DNA from: Acholoe squamosa
Lineage: Eukaryota; Annelida; Polychaeta; Phyllodocida; Polynoidae
Reading direction: 5' to 3'
Assembly: GCA_949317995.1 (NCBI GenBank)
Contig: OX439046.1
Span: 37,670,002-37,734,001, forward strand
DNA length: 64,000 nucleotides
The notes below the pieces were generated by a model. The model saw only the letters and a program-made list of their open reading frames with translations. It made no database searches and was not told the origin of the DNA. The position numbers and the translations under genes were made by a program. Positions 42,737 through 55,442 of this stretch are shown here, piece after piece; the stretch's first letter is position 1; each line of letters starts with the position of its first letter.

Positions 42737-45225
42737 TTCATTGAGGTCTCCTACATAAAACCCTCCTGCTATCAAAAGAAACAAAAAAAAACACGAGTGG
42801 TCTAGGCATGTTATAATGTTCTTTTACCTAGAATCTGTGTTCTAGAGATTGCTTTCTTCATAGAGCCTACCCATATGCCTTTTTCTAATATTTCTTTTTT
42901 GTAAAGTCAGGTAGTGACGTCTGTCACAAATTCTATAGGATGATGACATATGTACGGATGTACAACAGTGAGTATTCTATAGCAATGGCACATTTAAGTC
43001 ATAATAGAAGTGAATTAAAGAAGGACTTTCTGAAACTTTGTGTTGTGATAAGTTCATAGTTTCATTCATTCATTCATCTATTAATTCACGGGCCTTGGGT
43101 AAACATTACCCATTCTGACTGAAAATGTTGAATAAACCATCTATCAAATAAGATAACCAAAGTATAAAAACGTGCACGTTTTTGTATTGCTAAATAATTT
43201 CTTTTAAACTCGTTTAGATAAAACGTGCATGTTTTGCTTACAACTTAAAAAGTTTTGTCCGTGCATTTTGCTGTAAAATTATTTGTCAATACTATGAAAA
43301 CGATTTAGGCCATGCAGGTTAGCCTCAGTGCTCGCTTAGAAAATTAACAGATTCTTTCTCGTCAACTTTTGGCAAGACCCTCCAGGTGGCTTTCTGAAGG
43401 AGTAAGCGTCTTCCACTTTGTAAGTGAGCACTTGTAGTACTGCTGAGGATCTGATTCTGCTATATGTTTGAGTACCTTCTGACCCACACACTAGTCTAAT
43501 TTCTGACAGTTCTTTACACCTGCATAATGTACAAAAAGCCGCCTGCCGGATGTAGGAGATAACTAACCGTGCCCCTATTTCCGGCAGTGGCTAGTCGGGG
43601 GCGGGGTGAGGGAGGGAGGTGCGTGGGAGTGACTTGTTACAGACTAGTCAATTTACATTGCCTGTACCTAGTGTGTATGGTACAGTCGATAACAGTGTCC
43701 CATACTATCAGTGAGGGCTGGGAAAGTCACTGAGTTTGAGGCATAAGCATCCTAGTCTTGACCAAAAAGGTGGGCTGATATGAAAAATAATGCCTTATTT
43801 TGTTTGTCTGTACCTCTCATAGATTCATATACTCAACTGTATAATTATTGTAGCCTCAAAGGTGTCCCAGTTATCAAAATCCTGGATCCAAGTTGGCCAT
43901 CTTTGGACTGTATGGTGTTCTGTGGTGCATATTTGTTTGCATTTCTGACTACTTTGGGCAGATGGAGACACCTCATTCACACCAATAGTGACCTCTATGT
44001 ATGGGGGTTGAACTTGTTTGCCCACTGCTAACCACCCAATCACATGGTCAGTGAAGTGTGAAGGCAGTACTAGACCAGTCTGAGGTAGTACTACCTCCCC
44101 CTGCAGGGAAAGGGATAAGGCTAGCTGGATCTCAGCTCCACAGAGTGAAACCCCGACAAAGTGACAGAGGGTAGATTGTGACCAGGGAACATTTTACAAA
44201 TGGATAGGTAGCAGAGTTTCATTCAACTGATGGGCAACAATGTAAGTGAATATACAAAGTAAAGTGTCTATACTTGAACATAGGACATTACTTAAACCTC
44301 CAAGCTCCCCATACTGCCTAAAACGATGACTTGGTTTTTGACCCTCTTGGTTTGAGTAGGATCTGTTACCAGCCAAGTCATACCAACTAGACTTGGCTGG
44401 GCTGCTAGCTAGTTACAGACCTGAGAATCTCAAAGAGGGTTACTTGTCACCAGGTAAATGTGCCATGGGACCCTTACCTCATCCCCTACATCTTCAGCTA
44501 AGTGTTCACTGCAGCCTTCACCGCTATAGACTGACGATAGGGGACCATGTATACATGACTTCTACAGTGAGTAGATCTAAATATAGACATCTGTAGTTGT
44601 AAACAATTATGTGTATTGTATCGTATAAACTGGGGGAGGGAATCCTTCCAAAAAGGGGAAAATGGAAATGTACACGGAAATCCAGGTGTCATTAAGGTAA
44701 CAATACTCATCTAAGATTTTACCAATTCGTTGAGACAAGAACATTTGGCAATGTAAACGAACATTTCATAAAGGTACAATGCAAGGCTCATGCATCATCT
44801 TTAAAATGCGCTACAATTTCCCCTGAAAAACCCCTCCAAGGGAAAAGCTATAAAACACACTATGCTTGCCTGCTTTGAAGACATTGCCACAGGCCTACCC
44901 TGGACCTGATGGGAATAGGTGTTTTAGCATAAGGACCAAAGGAGCCCTATGACTGCACAAAATCCAACTATCGAGAATTTGCCCTTAGAAATCAAATTAG
45001 ATAGAGTGGTACCTTTTGATAGTGGCTCCTCTAGCACTATGCCCTCACATTAGACGTCATTCACTGTCCCATTTGCTAAGACCTATTGGTCATTCAGAAA
45101 ATGAAAAATTTTCAACATTCCCAATCGAGGAATTAGAGGGGACATGGGGACCCGCGCACTGTTTCTTCCAGTAGTTAATGAAAAACACTATGGATCCTAT
45201 TTTCATAATAGCGTATTTTGATAGC
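42736..45225. other. Intronic non-coding stretch
   Basis: No supported gene. A GC-rich spot (about 43540-43640) contains GGGGGCGGGGTGAGGG, a possible GC-box, without an adjacent exon. Confidence 0.45.
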
Positions 45226-45228
45226 CTT

Positions 45229-45262
<34 letters not shown>

Positions 45263-45300
45263 TAGTAATAGTAGTAGTAATAATAATAATAGTAATAGTT

Positions 45301-45353
<53 letters not shown>
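45226..45353. repeat. (AAT)n microsatellite, left of the Ngaro element
   Basis: A nearly continuous AAT repeat with a few GAT/AGT units, ending exactly where the Ngaro A1 repeat begins. The matching trinucleotide repeat resumes at 50012. Confidence 0.88.
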
Positions 45354-45357
<4 letters not shown>

Positions 45358-45540
45358 GTATCGAACAGTAGTCATACTCACTGTTCGGGGGTATTGGTAC
45401 TGTAGAGCCTCCCACCTGTGTTCCTACCAGGGTGACCCAGTTCTACCTGTCACCTCACTCTCCACTCACCTGCACAGACAGGCCCACACAGTCATTCAGT
45501 CAGCTCACTGGTGCAGAGACAGTTTAGTTCAGTTTTTTTT
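45354..45540 (+). repeat. Ngaro A1 repeat
   Basis: It begins AATGGTATCGAACAGTAG and ends near a CAGTTTAGTTCAG stretch. It matches A2 with few substitutions. Confidence 0.88.
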
Positions 45541-45545
45541 CTATC

Positions 45546-47470
45546 ATGGTGGTGTGTGACTCGTGTAATCATGAGTACCACGGAAACAAGAAGGCGTGCC
45601 CAGAGTGCACTTGTCCCAACCCGCGGTGGAAGGCAGGTGATCAAATGGTGGGACAGTAGGCTCCGGAAGGCTCACAAGGCACCGGGGACACAGACTGGGC
45701 TGCCGGGACTACAGACCGGGTGGCTGGGGAGAGCAACCCGGAAGGCAATAACACTGGTTCTGATAGACAAGGTGACTTTTTGGGAAGCAACATTGACATT
45801 CAAGATGATTATTTGGGACCGGATAGTGATTTATTAAGGCAGATTCAGCTCGAGAAGGCCAGGAAGGCTAGTATTGAAAAGCTCTCTAAACGGAAGGAGT
45901 TACAATTGGAATTAGCCAGCCTACGGGCTGACAATAACAGGTCGATTCGCCAGTTGGATGATGGGGAACGGGCTTGGCATGGTGCCATGAGTGCGTTCGA
46001 CCCTCAACACATGTCTCTTACCGGTCTTCCTGCGGGCCTGGGGTTGCGTTCGATACCCTATACAAATCTGTTACTGCTGCTCCTGCGGGCTCAGACCTAC
46101 CTGACCCGAACACGATAATCTTCCAAGGCGGGGGCCCGAAGGCACTCAACAATGGCCGCGCAGACCTTCCGGGACCAGCCGCAGGGGCTTTGTTACACGG
46201 TAATTCTTCAACATACGATGAATCCAGCCCCTCCGCAGGCCATTCTGGCCTTAATCCCACTAAATATGATCCATCCCGATGAAACCTTGCTGTCGTCTAC
46301 CCTCCTGGGGTCAGTAAAGACCAAATAAACAAGTCGCTCTCCCACGCGGACAAGCCCCGTACCCGGTAGAATCAACCGCAACCCCAGGGAAATCAACCGG
46401 TCCCCCGACAGTACCTGAGGGAGGTAGCAGGGCCTACTAATCTATCTGGTAGTGTCAGTGCACCTTCAGGTTCTGTGCAGCAACCCCCTTTGGACATTTC
46501 TTACTCTGCTTACTTGAGGTGGGTTCAACAACAACAACAGTCCTACAAGACCCAGGGTGGACTTTCACCTAACCTGCCTCCTGTAGCAACCCAGTTACCT
46601 CCTCAACAGCAACAGCCAGTTCAGCCTACTTCAGGGGGGTCACATCCCTTGCAGCAGGTTATCACAGCTCAGCTGCAGTAACTTCAGGCTATGCAGCAAC
46701 AGCTGTAGCAACTACAGCTTCAGTTACAGACCCATCCGGCAGGCAATATCGGTGTTACCAGTCAGCACCCCCGGGGCAACCCTGCCCCTCTATTTTCTGC
46801 AGAAATAAGATCTCCATACTTACAAACCCTTCAATCAGGCCTGTCATCAGCAGGCCTGACAGCGTCATCACTGGGCCTTATCGACGGAAACTTGAACAGT
46901 TTCAGGTATTGATGACCCATTTCTCAAAAATATGAATTTATTGTCAGAAGCTAGTAAACGTAAGCGCTCTACAAACTGGCTGCGTCCAGATTTTCATATT
47001 GAATCAGATAAAAAGTATGAAGACATGTCTGTCACGGAATTGTTATGTGGCATGCAGGGGGTCTACAAAGTGCTTGTACAAAAGAATTTGCCTGAGCTTC
47101 CAGCAACAGCTTATCTCGAACACATGAGATTTGTGAAACTGGAGGCGCAGGGAGGCTCTTTTTCTGCCAAACAGTTGGCCAAATACGATTAAAAGGTAGT
47201 TAACAGGGTTCTCGAACAAAAAATCCCATTCTTTGCCGCGGGGGACAAAACATCCGTCCAAGCTTGTCTCAGTGCAGAACATATGTCCTGCGTTTATGAC
47301 CCAAAACCACTTCCTACAGCAAATCAGGATAAGAAATGGGAATAAACTGATGTATATATTAATTGGAATTTCACTACTTGTTCGAACGATAAATGCTCCT
47401 GCAAACACATTTGCAAACATTGCAGGGGCTCCCACAAGGGGAAAATTGTACTCTAGACCGCCACCATCAG
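45546..47470 (+). pseudogene. gag: Ngaro Gag-like ORF
   Basis: It starts ATG 45546 with a cysteine-rich N-terminus (VVCDSCNHEYHGNKKACPEC). A stop follows at 45657. A Lys/Glu coiled-coil segment (QIQLEKARKASIEKLSKRKE) and a Gln-rich region (46470-46740) follow. A C-terminal zinc motif, CSNDKCSCKHICKHC then H (47379-47435), is the Cys/His box typical of DIRS-group Gag. Several frameshifts and stops make it non-functional. Confidence 0.68.
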
Positions 47471-47695
47471 TCGGCTAATCAGGGTGGTAACCAAAGTCAA
47501 GCATGACAAATTGGTACTGTTCGGGAGTTCAACTGTAATAGCACTTATGATATGAAACTTAGAGGTTTGTTTCCTTCCACCTTTGATGACATTTGTTGTT
47601 GTGTTGATTTAAATGAACTCCTTCATATGTAATCAGACTATGCTCCTTTATGGGACATTAATTCACCTCATTTTCTATGTGGGGTCAGATCTCAA

Positions 47696-49240
47696 ATGAA
47701 CTTAGCAGGCTGGAGGATTATGCTGTCAGGGGGCCATAGTCAAGTGTACGGCAAGGGCAGCTGGAACCCTAACGCCCACTTCCTCCTAGATGGTATCTGT
47801 CATGGGTTTAAGCCAACGGACCCAGGCGTGCATATAGAAGGTTACTGGTGCAAAAACTATGACTCAGCCACAGTTACAGCCTACCAGGAAATTAGTGAGA
47901 TCATCTCAGAGGAGTTAGCATCGGGTAAGCTGACGGAAGTGAGTGTTCAGCCTCAGTGCATTCACGCTATGGGTATAGTTAAAAAACCCTCAGGTGGCAT
48001 CAGACCAATAACTGATGCGACATGAGTCAAACTTTCAAGTCATTTAGTTACAAATCGGTAGATACCGTATCAGACCATCTAAAGCCAGGCTCGTATATGG
48101 CAGTGACTGACTTTACAGCAGCTTACCGCTCAATCATGGTCCGGGAGTGCGACAGAGCTAGACAGGGTCTTTCTTGGGAGTCTAGGTTTATTCAGGACAA
48201 CTTCTTGTCATTCGGTACCCACATTGCACCCTACGTGTTCAACAGCATTACAGACTCTGTAGCGCGGTACCTTATGGCACACAGTATTTTCTGTGTCAAC
48301 TACCTAGATGACATGTTGGTTATGGCGGACAGCTTTGAAGCTTGTTGTGAAGCACAGCTCTTTCTCCACAAAACATTGCGCTCCTTAGGGTTCTACATTT
48401 CCTACAATAAAGTGCGCTCCCCCAGTCAGATTCAGACTTACCTGGGAGTGGAAATTGATTCAATAAAAATGCAGCTGAGACTACCTGCAGACAAATTGCG
48501 CAAACTTCAGATGGAGTTGGACTTTTTCCGTGGTCGTCGCAGGATAACGAAAAAGCAACTTCAAAAACTGTGCGGAGTTCTGGCAAACTGCACAACTTTG
48601 GTTCGGGGGGTCGCACTTTCTCCCATCGTGTGATCGCAATGTTGAGTTGTTTCACTCCAAGGAAAAGGTACATTACATTGTCAAAGTCATTTCACCTAGA
48701 TCTAGCCTGGTGGGGAGACTTCGCTGCCTGGTTCAACGGCACAGCGAAAATAATTCAGCCTCCTGTTAATACGTCTATGGTGTGCACGGATACATCTGGT
48801 ACTGGATTCGGGACGTACTCTGGCATGGATTGGTTGTGCAGTAGGTGGCAGGAGGATTTTGAGATGAAAGGAGACCACCACAACCACTGTGTCCCCCAAC
48901 CGGTCCAGGATGTACCCTGTAATATTAATGTTAGAGAACTGTACCCGATTCTTGAGGCCCTCACCAGATGCGGCCACATGTGGCTGGACCACTGGGTAGA
49001 ATGTGTTACGGACAATACGCAAGTGGTGGCGACTATAAACACCGGTAGGAGTGGAAACTCAGCTTCAATGCATCTCCTCCGCTCAATATTCTGGCTGACA
49101 GTGATGTTCCACTGCCACCTGGTGGGAGTGTATCTACCGGGCAAGGACAACCTTGTAGCGGATACTCCAGAGCTACCCTCATCAACGAGTTACCAGTATT
49201 TTTGTGTTGCAGAGGCCCATCAGCGGATTTGGGAATAGGA
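47696..49240 (+). pseudogene. pol: Ngaro reverse transcriptase and RNase H
   Basis: RT fingers (MGIVKKPSGGIRPITD), then after a stop at 48023, AVTDFTAAYRS (motif A) and the catalytic NYLDDMLVMAD (about 48300). Thumb to 48633. RNase H in another frame: VCTDTSGTGFG (Asp), NINVRELYPIL (Glu), CVTDNTQVV (Asp) and PGKDNLVAD. At least one stop and one frameshift. The RT type and the recombinase downstream agree with the DIRS group. Confidence 0.86.
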
Positions 49241-49622
49241 CTACATAGCAGCGGAGCTTCGCAGCCAGGCGTGGGCGCCAAGTACCTGGAAGACTAAAGC
49301 GTCTCAGTGGCGCAAATATATCAAGTTCTGTACATCGATTCGATGCTCAGCAGTACCCCTAGTGACCTACCCTATGCTCTTTGGGTACCTCAAAAAACTT
49401 ATGACCTCGGCAGGCATGAACCCACAAAGGACGGGCATGCACTCCCTGAGACGGGCAGGAGCACTCTATATGTATAGTCTTGGCCTCACCCTGGAGGACA
49501 TCCATCAAGCAGGAAACTGGAACAGCATGGCTGCCCTAATTTATCTGACAAAACCTTACCACCTCCAGGTGGACACGGACCTCATTGTGTCTAAGTGCCT
49601 CAGTACCAATCTACAAATATGA
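49241..49622 (+). pseudogene. Tyrosine recombinase, C-terminal half only
   Basis: The SAM-like N-terminus is short (WAPSTWKTKASQWRKYIKFC at about 49270). It then jumps to the C-terminal catalytic block: HSLRRAGALYMYS (H-x-x-R), then GNWNSMAALIYL (the W/H position and the catalytic Tyr). About 125 codons where the family has about 300, so the part with the first catalytic Arg is deleted. This enzyme class inserts DIRS-type elements without target duplication. Inactive. Confidence 0.8.
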
Positions 49623-49646
49623 ACAATTAATTCCTAGTTGGGAGTT

Positions 49647-49708
49647 GCCGGCGTATTCGCGCAGGCCCAAGTGGCTATCTTGTCCCTGTCTTCTCCCTCA
49701 CTAGGATC
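49647..49708 (+). repeat. Ngaro B1 repeat
   Basis: GCCGGCGTATTCGCGCAGGC to CTCACTAGGATCAA. Repeated as B2. Confidence 0.85.
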
Positions 49709-49905
49709 AATGGTATCAAACAGTAGTCATACTCACTGTTCGGGGGTATTAGTACTGTAGGACCTCCCACCTGTGTTCCTACCAGGGTGACCAAGTTCTA
49801 CCTGTCACCTCACTCTCCACTCACCTGCACAGGCAGGCCCACACAGTCATTCAGTCAGCGCACCGGTACAGAGACAGTTCAGTTCAGTTCAGTTCTTTTT
49901 TTTTT
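49709..49905 (+). repeat. Ngaro A2 repeat
   Basis: Collinear with A1 (starts AATGGTATCAAACAGTAG). Confidence 0.88.
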
Positions 49906-49948
49906 CCTTCTTTTTCTTTTTGTTTGTTTAAGTTGGTTTAATAAATAG

Positions 49949-50011
49949 GCCGGCGTATTCGCGCAGGCCCAAGTGGCTATCTTGTCCCGTCTTCTCCCTC
50001 ACTAGGATCAA
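49949..50011 (+). repeat. Ngaro B2 repeat
   Basis: Matches B1, with one missing CT dinucleotide in the TGTCCCTGTCTT stretch. Confidence 0.85.
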
Positions 50012-50051
50012 TAATAATGATAATAATAATAATAACAATAATAATAATAAC

Positions 50052-50093
<42 letters not shown>

Positions 50094-50163
50094 GATAATG
50101 ATGATAATGATGATAATGATGATAATGATGATGATAATAATAATAATGATAATAATGATGATG

Positions 50164-50242
<79 letters not shown>

Positions 50243-50323
50243 TAATAATGATAATGATGATAATGATGATAATGATGATAATGATGATAATGACGATAAT
50301 AACGATAATAATGATAATTAATA

Positions 50324-50412
<89 letters not shown>

Positions 50413-50416
50413 AATA
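50012..50416. repeat. (AAT)n/(GAT)n microsatellite, right of Ngaro
   Basis: About 400 bp of AAT, AATGAT and pure GAT blocks. The long Ile/Asp ORF across it is an artefact. Confidence 0.9.
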
Positions 50417-51177
50417 ACTATGCCAAGATCTTTTCATTTGATATAAAGGCTATTGAAATAAGCTATCATAAAAATAGGGTAGTGTTTCACTTTAAGGGTA
50501 TAATTGTATCTTTCAACCACAGAATTAAACTAGGGGAGTGCCCCTCCTTCTCAAAATCCTGGATCCGCCACGGTGAGAGATTTATTGACTTGTTAGGTAA
50601 ACTGAAAAAAGGGGGCAAGGTGGTATGTTTTTACTACATTACCCAGCATTGGGCCCTACTTGATTACCTAATCAGTCAGTGGTCAGTCGGGAGAAGTTTT
50701 CAGGAGATCAGGGATAAGAGATAAGATAAGGGTCCAATTGAGGCCTCCTACTTCTGACCCCTGGTTTACAAATCTCTCTATTTTTCATAAAGGAGTTATT
50801 TCTTTTCCTCAATTGGCTGCATTTCTTCTACATATCCTAAGGTTTAAAAATTCCTGATTTATTTTCGATTTTTCTGTTCATTTTCCATTTAATCTTTCAA
50901 TGATTTTGAGATTTTGAGAAATTTCTCTCTTATTTTCTATGACCCATATGTTTAGAGCCCCACTGCTCATGCCCACATCACCCTCCCAGCTGGGGAGGTT
51001 TCAGAAACGACGACTGACTGTAATGGTGAGTAAACCGGTGTAAGGATATCCAAAATATGTCCTTGCATATACACTTGTAGTTGCTAAAACAGGACATTTT
51101 GGACCAGTAATATAATACAACACTTGATAGTTCTTCTTTACTGTTCACCACAAAGTTGAATATGTGATTGCACCTAC
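50417..51177. other. Intronic non-coding stretch with a MITE end
   Basis: 50550-50577 carries AAAATCCTGGATCCGCCAC, the right end of a CAGTGGCGGATCC-type MITE (see 63409-63560), without a clear left end. No gene seen. Confidence 0.4.
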
Positions 51178-51259
51178 CCTTAGCTGCTGTCAGCATGGCG
51201 ATGGCTATGACTAGTAAGGTGAAGAGGATGAGTTTTGCGGATGTCATCTTCTGGGTAAC
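51178..51259 (-). CDS. Signal-peptide exon of the secreted cysteine-peptide gene
   Basis: An 82-bp exon on minus. The 3' splice site TCTCCTTATTGTTGCAG precedes base 51259. A 12-base 5' UTR (GTTACCCAGAAG) leads to ATG 51247-51245 with A at -3. Coding: 23 codons forming a classic signal peptide (MTSAKLILFTLLVIAIAMLT, then AAK), plus one base. The donor is AAGG|GTAGGT at 51177. It ends in phase 1, matching the terminal exon at 37806, which supplies the other two bases of an Ala codon. Predicted cleavage is just after the AAKA region. The hydrophobic core and both splice sites are clear. The only doubt is whether other exons lie in the 13.4-kb intron. Confidence 0.72.
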
Positions 51260-51890
51260 CTGCAACAATAAGGAGACCATTTCATAATAACTCTGTCTCA
51301 TTACAAGATAAAAAAAAACAATACCAATCGCTTGATATGAATTGCATACAGTTTTATCTAGGATAAAAAATAAAAAGAAGATCTTATAGAATAATGAAAT
51401 ACATAAAGTGGAGAGAGTTCAGGTTGTGTAGGCAGCCATCAAGCAGTTGCGGAACGCGCCTTGTTAAATCTGGTTTAGTGGAAGAATAGCAAGGTTTATT
51501 GATCGGTCATTGGAACCCCTTGAATTGCTTATAGGTGATGTGCTTCAAGCAGTCAGCAGAATGCCATGATTCAATACCTGAGTCTAGTGAATGAACGATG
51601 CTGTTGCAGCATATGGTGACTCAATGATCGTTAAAACATGTGTCTAAACATGAATATAAACTACGAGGTACGGAGGATGCTCTGGACAGAACGTCCTTCC
51701 TGTTGGACTGCTTAAACTTATTCATTTTATGATGGTCACCTGACGACCCCATATTATTTCTTAAAAGGGCTATCTCTAGTGCGTCGGTCAGGTGGTTTAT
51801 TTCTTTGGTAATCCGACCGATTCTTATATAGGAAATGTACAGAGAAATCGTCGGATTAACAAGAAATAAAAAAAACACCCGACCAACTCA
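51260..51890. other. Intron 1 non-coding stretch
   Basis: No gene or named repeat seen. Confidence 0.45.
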
Positions 51891-52196
51891 GTGGAACCAG
51901 CCCTTTAAAGTGTAGGTTGCACCTGAAAGTGGAACCAGCCCTTTAAAGTGTAGGTTAAACCTGAAAGTGGAACCAGCCCTTTAAAGTGTAGGTTAAACCT
52001 GAAAGTGGAACCAGCCCTTTAAAGTGTAGGTTAAACCTGAAAGTGGAACCAGCCCTTTAAAGTGTAGGTTAAACCTGAAAGTGGAACCAGCCCTTTAAAG
52101 TGTAGGTTGCACCTGAAAGTGGAACCAGCCCTTTAAAGTGTAGGTTGCACCTGAAAGTGGAACCATCCCTTTAAAGTGTAGGTTAAACCTGAAAGT
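51891..52196. repeat. 38-bp minisatellite, 8 units
   Basis: Units contain AGTGGAACCAGCCCTTTAAA and GTGTAGGTT(AA/GC)ACCTGA, with two interspersed variants. Confidence 0.9.
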
Positions 52197-52293
52197 TTTC
52201 TTTTGTTAAGATGCATGGATATTGTGTTACTATTCTTTTAATTTTTACTAATGGAGGGAGGTTATTTCGTCAAAATGAAGTATTGAATGCAGT

Positions 52294-53311
52294 ACCCATT
52301 CCAAAACATGGTACTCATCTTGAGAAACAAGAATATCACACTCGTTTTTCATTTTAAGTGCTTTAACCCCCTTCGTCACCCCCTCTGAAGATAAAAAGTT
52401 GGAAAATATTTTATTGATTCAATTTTAATTGATATTTCATTTCTCCAATCTTTTCCTGGCTTGAAACTTGCATAAACCCGTTTTGAGATGCAATACAAAA
52501 TTAAAATACAATAAATAGAGCTATTTTGACATTTGGCAAAAAAAAATGTGTTTCCAGTTACATGAATTGAAATGCTAGGGTCGGTAGGTCGGATTTTTTT
52601 TTGTGCTATTCAGGTACTGGGTGGGGAGAGGAGTCTTCTCCTATATAGGCATATCATATATCAAAAGAAACATAAATCAAAGGCGAATCTGAAAGGATAT
52701 ATGGCCATTATAGTCAGACAATATATAAGGGAGTGGTAATTATTTATCAACAGAGGGGAGGGCTGAGGGGGCATAAAAATTTTGGAGGGCAAAATAAAAA
52801 ATGTTCGCGCCTCTGCACGAAAACCCACACCTGATATAATAACATGGCCTAAGCCAAATAAATAGTGAAAAATATGTCTGTTTCCTGTCCAGACGTCCGG
52901 TGGATTTTTTTGTATGAATGGGAAATTGTTTCCCTGAGTTGTTTTTTTTTTTCGTCCAACAGCATATATGAATCTAGGTTTCCAATCACTAAATCTTAGA
53001 ACATAATGGCAAATTAATGTTGTCTCTGTTTACTATGTTCATGACAAAAACACTGGCATATTGGCTTAATCAGTGGATAGAGATCTTTCTGAAAAGTGTC
53101 TGCCGGGTAACTGGAAACAAACCTTTTTTTTTTTTGGCCTTTACGAAAAATCCAAGATGGCTGCCATCAGTCATAGATGTCCTCAATTATGCCTTTCCTT
53201 ACCTGAACATCACATAAACCATATTGGGATGCAAAATATGAATGAAGTACACTTTATAGACACATTTTTGACTGTCTGAAAAGTTCAAGATGGCTGCCAT
53301 AGGCCATAGAT
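52294..53311 (+). repeat. Interspersed repeat, plus copy, split by a MITE
   Basis: 52294-52534 and 53140-53311 together match the reverse complement of 56818-57212 (shared words such as GGTGACGAAGGGGGTTA in complement, ATGCAATACAAA, and CATATTGGGATGCAAAATA). The 605-bp interruption is a MITE with target duplication. Confidence 0.75.
52535..53139. mobile_element. PIF/Harbinger-like MITE, copy 2, with matching empty site
   Basis: The left end GGCAAAAAAAAATGTGTTTCC region and right end GGAAACAAACC...TTTTGGCC are inverted. TTT lies on both sides. The uninterrupted copy at 56818-57212 supplies the empty target. An internal GGCCTAAGCCAAATAAA (near 52845) suggests a nested end. Confidence 0.7.
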
Positions 53312-55138
53312 CTCCCCACAAAGGCCTTTTCCTTAGGTGAAACATACCGTAAATGCTTGTTCAAGCAGAGAAGAGAGGTCTCCAATGAGTATATATACTT
53401 CAGTGTAGTGCAGGGTCAGGACCCCCAATCTACTTCTTAACTCTCTTTAAGGGAGCTAGAATGACTGCAGGTCCTCTTTAAGTGCAGGGCAAAACAACTA
53501 GTAGGCCATCATAAGCCATAAATGTTGTCATAAAAAGGTATCTGTTTACATCATAGGAAACATGCAAGAAACCACTAAGAGACTAGAATGTTTTGAGTGG
53601 TAAGCTTTAAATCAAAGGCACCTGGCTATTCAGCACCCATTTTTTCTTGAAGTATTCCACTAATAGAACAGTTGTAGCAACCATGCTGTTTCTGAAATAT
53701 GTTTAACAAAGTACCCTATGGTAGGGCTTTTCAAACCAGTGGGGTTTGAAACATCAGGCTCACCTCAATTATAGTCAAATAAAAGGAATAATCAGATTTC
53801 AACTCATGCTTTTAGAGGGTGAAGGAGAATGTGCATAAAGCCATCCCATATGACCTGCAAGGGGACTGTATAGCACTCTGAAGGTTCAACATGTTAGAAA
53901 TTCATAAATCAATGATACTAGAACAATCAGAAACATCCTATCTTTTCCCCTATGTGCTATCCTACTAGCCACATCCCACACACACCTTTTCATTTTGTTG
54001 GGATTGATAGCTTTTTATTCCTCACATAAACCATGAAGCTATTGTGGGCAGAGAATAGACCTGTAACAAAAGTCCCAAGTGCACCTCAGCACACCAGGGA
54101 CTAGCTGGACGGTTGTTCACACATGTAAATTTTATGTATACTATATATATGCTTTTCCTTGGCTCAGCCAATTTACTATAGATTGAGCTGAGCAAATCAC
54201 TGATTACTCTTGCATGAACCCAAGGTTGGATGTCCTATACTTTGTGAATAGCCACCCTGGTAGATAACCCAAGAAAATGAGAGCCCCAGCTAAATGTTCC
54301 AGGAATGGTCAGCAGCCATAGGATATGGAGTAAATTCTGTTAATGTTCTGAATTCATCACAGAAAAGTGAAATTTGCTCATTTCCAGCCAGGTGCATTGT
54401 GTAATACACCTTCAGGCATTACCATTGGTGAATTTAACAATGTTCAATGTACATCATTCTCACTAAAGTCGGAACTGTATCAATGTCACTACTTTACAAT
54501 TGAGATTTTATTCCTCTCATAGCTCTGTGTGCTATGATAGCCAGTGTCATGATAGTCACTATGTAAAAATTTCTCCATTGTCAGCATAATACATACATTA
54601 AATTCATTAGAAATTTCACCATATAGTAATCTCTATATAATTATCGTCTCCACTTATTAACCATCCATATTTCACCTTTCTGTACAATTAGGCCCCCATT
54701 AAAACAACTATATGTGACATGTACTGGGAAAGGGGAGCTTATTGCACCCTGCTCTAAGACCCTTTTTTGCAGATCGTGTCACATATGCAGACCATACTAC
54801 TAATAGTCCAGAATACATAAAGAGTATATGAGGAATAACCATTAGGTATGATATCCATTATACAGGATAACTATTATGTATGATGACCATCATGCAGGGC
54901 TATCCCATAGTGAGGCCCATAGACCAGTTCATTCCAGACCTAGCAAGCCCATGGGACAGGATACTCATATCCCCATTAGTAAAACTAGTAGCAGCCCTGA
55001 CCGTCGTCCAGCCCAGACGTAGGTTATGCAGCGCCACCTTCTGGTATACAATATCATAGCCATGCAGCATTATGTGCTGTACTCAATACATTGACTACTA
55101 TACAGGCATGCCAAGCCTGGAACCATAGATTTCCTATG
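53312..55138. other. Intron 1 non-coding stretch
   Basis: No gene or clear repeat boundaries. Low-complexity content is modest. Confidence 0.45.
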
Positions 55139-55442
55139 CACTGAAAACCTGGAAGATCCAAAACTAGTCAGCGATGACCACTTTAGGTCCTCAAGTTGAC
55201 GATACCTAAAACTACAACTTTAGGTAGTCAAAATGACGACTTTAGGTCATCATCCTGACGACCCCAGTCATCAGTATGACAACTCTGTACTGTCAGTATT
55301 GTCATACTGGTGACTCAGGTCATCAGGATGACGACCTAAAGTCATCCTTTTGACTTACTTAAGCTGTAGTTTTAGGTATCGTCAACTGGAGGACCTAAAG
55401 TCGTCACCGCTGACTAGTTTCGGATCTTTCAGGTTTTCAGTG
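55139..55442. mobile_element. 304-bp near-perfect palindrome (fold-back element)
   Basis: It begins CACTGAAAACCTGGAAGATC and ends GATCTTTCAGGTTTTCAGTG. The arms pair through about 140 bp each, with a short centre (about 55284-55300). Within each arm the word GACGAC(T)TTAGGTCATC recurs in both orientations. Confidence 0.88.

Larger units (their letters stand above)
45354..50011 (+). mobile_element. Ngaro-type (DIRS group) tyrosine-recombinase retroelement
   Basis: Split direct repeats in the order A1 (45354-45540), ORFs, B1 (49647-49708), A2 (49709-49905), B2 (49949-50011) define Ngaro-type elements. It encodes Gag, RT-RNase H and a tyrosine recombinase, all broken. It sits in an AAT/GAT microsatellite without target duplication, as expected for recombinase-mediated insertion. 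A1/A2 and B1/B2 differ at only a few positions. Confidence 0.88.

Noticed and set aside
42590-42784. Tyr/Ile ORF on minus
   Set aside because: Reads through a TA microsatellite.
45178-45405. Poly-isoleucine ORF
   Set aside because: Translation of the AAT microsatellite left of the Ngaro element.
50017-50724. 235-residue ORF rich in Ile, Met and Asp
   Set aside because: Translation of an AAT/GAT microsatellite running into non-coding sequence.
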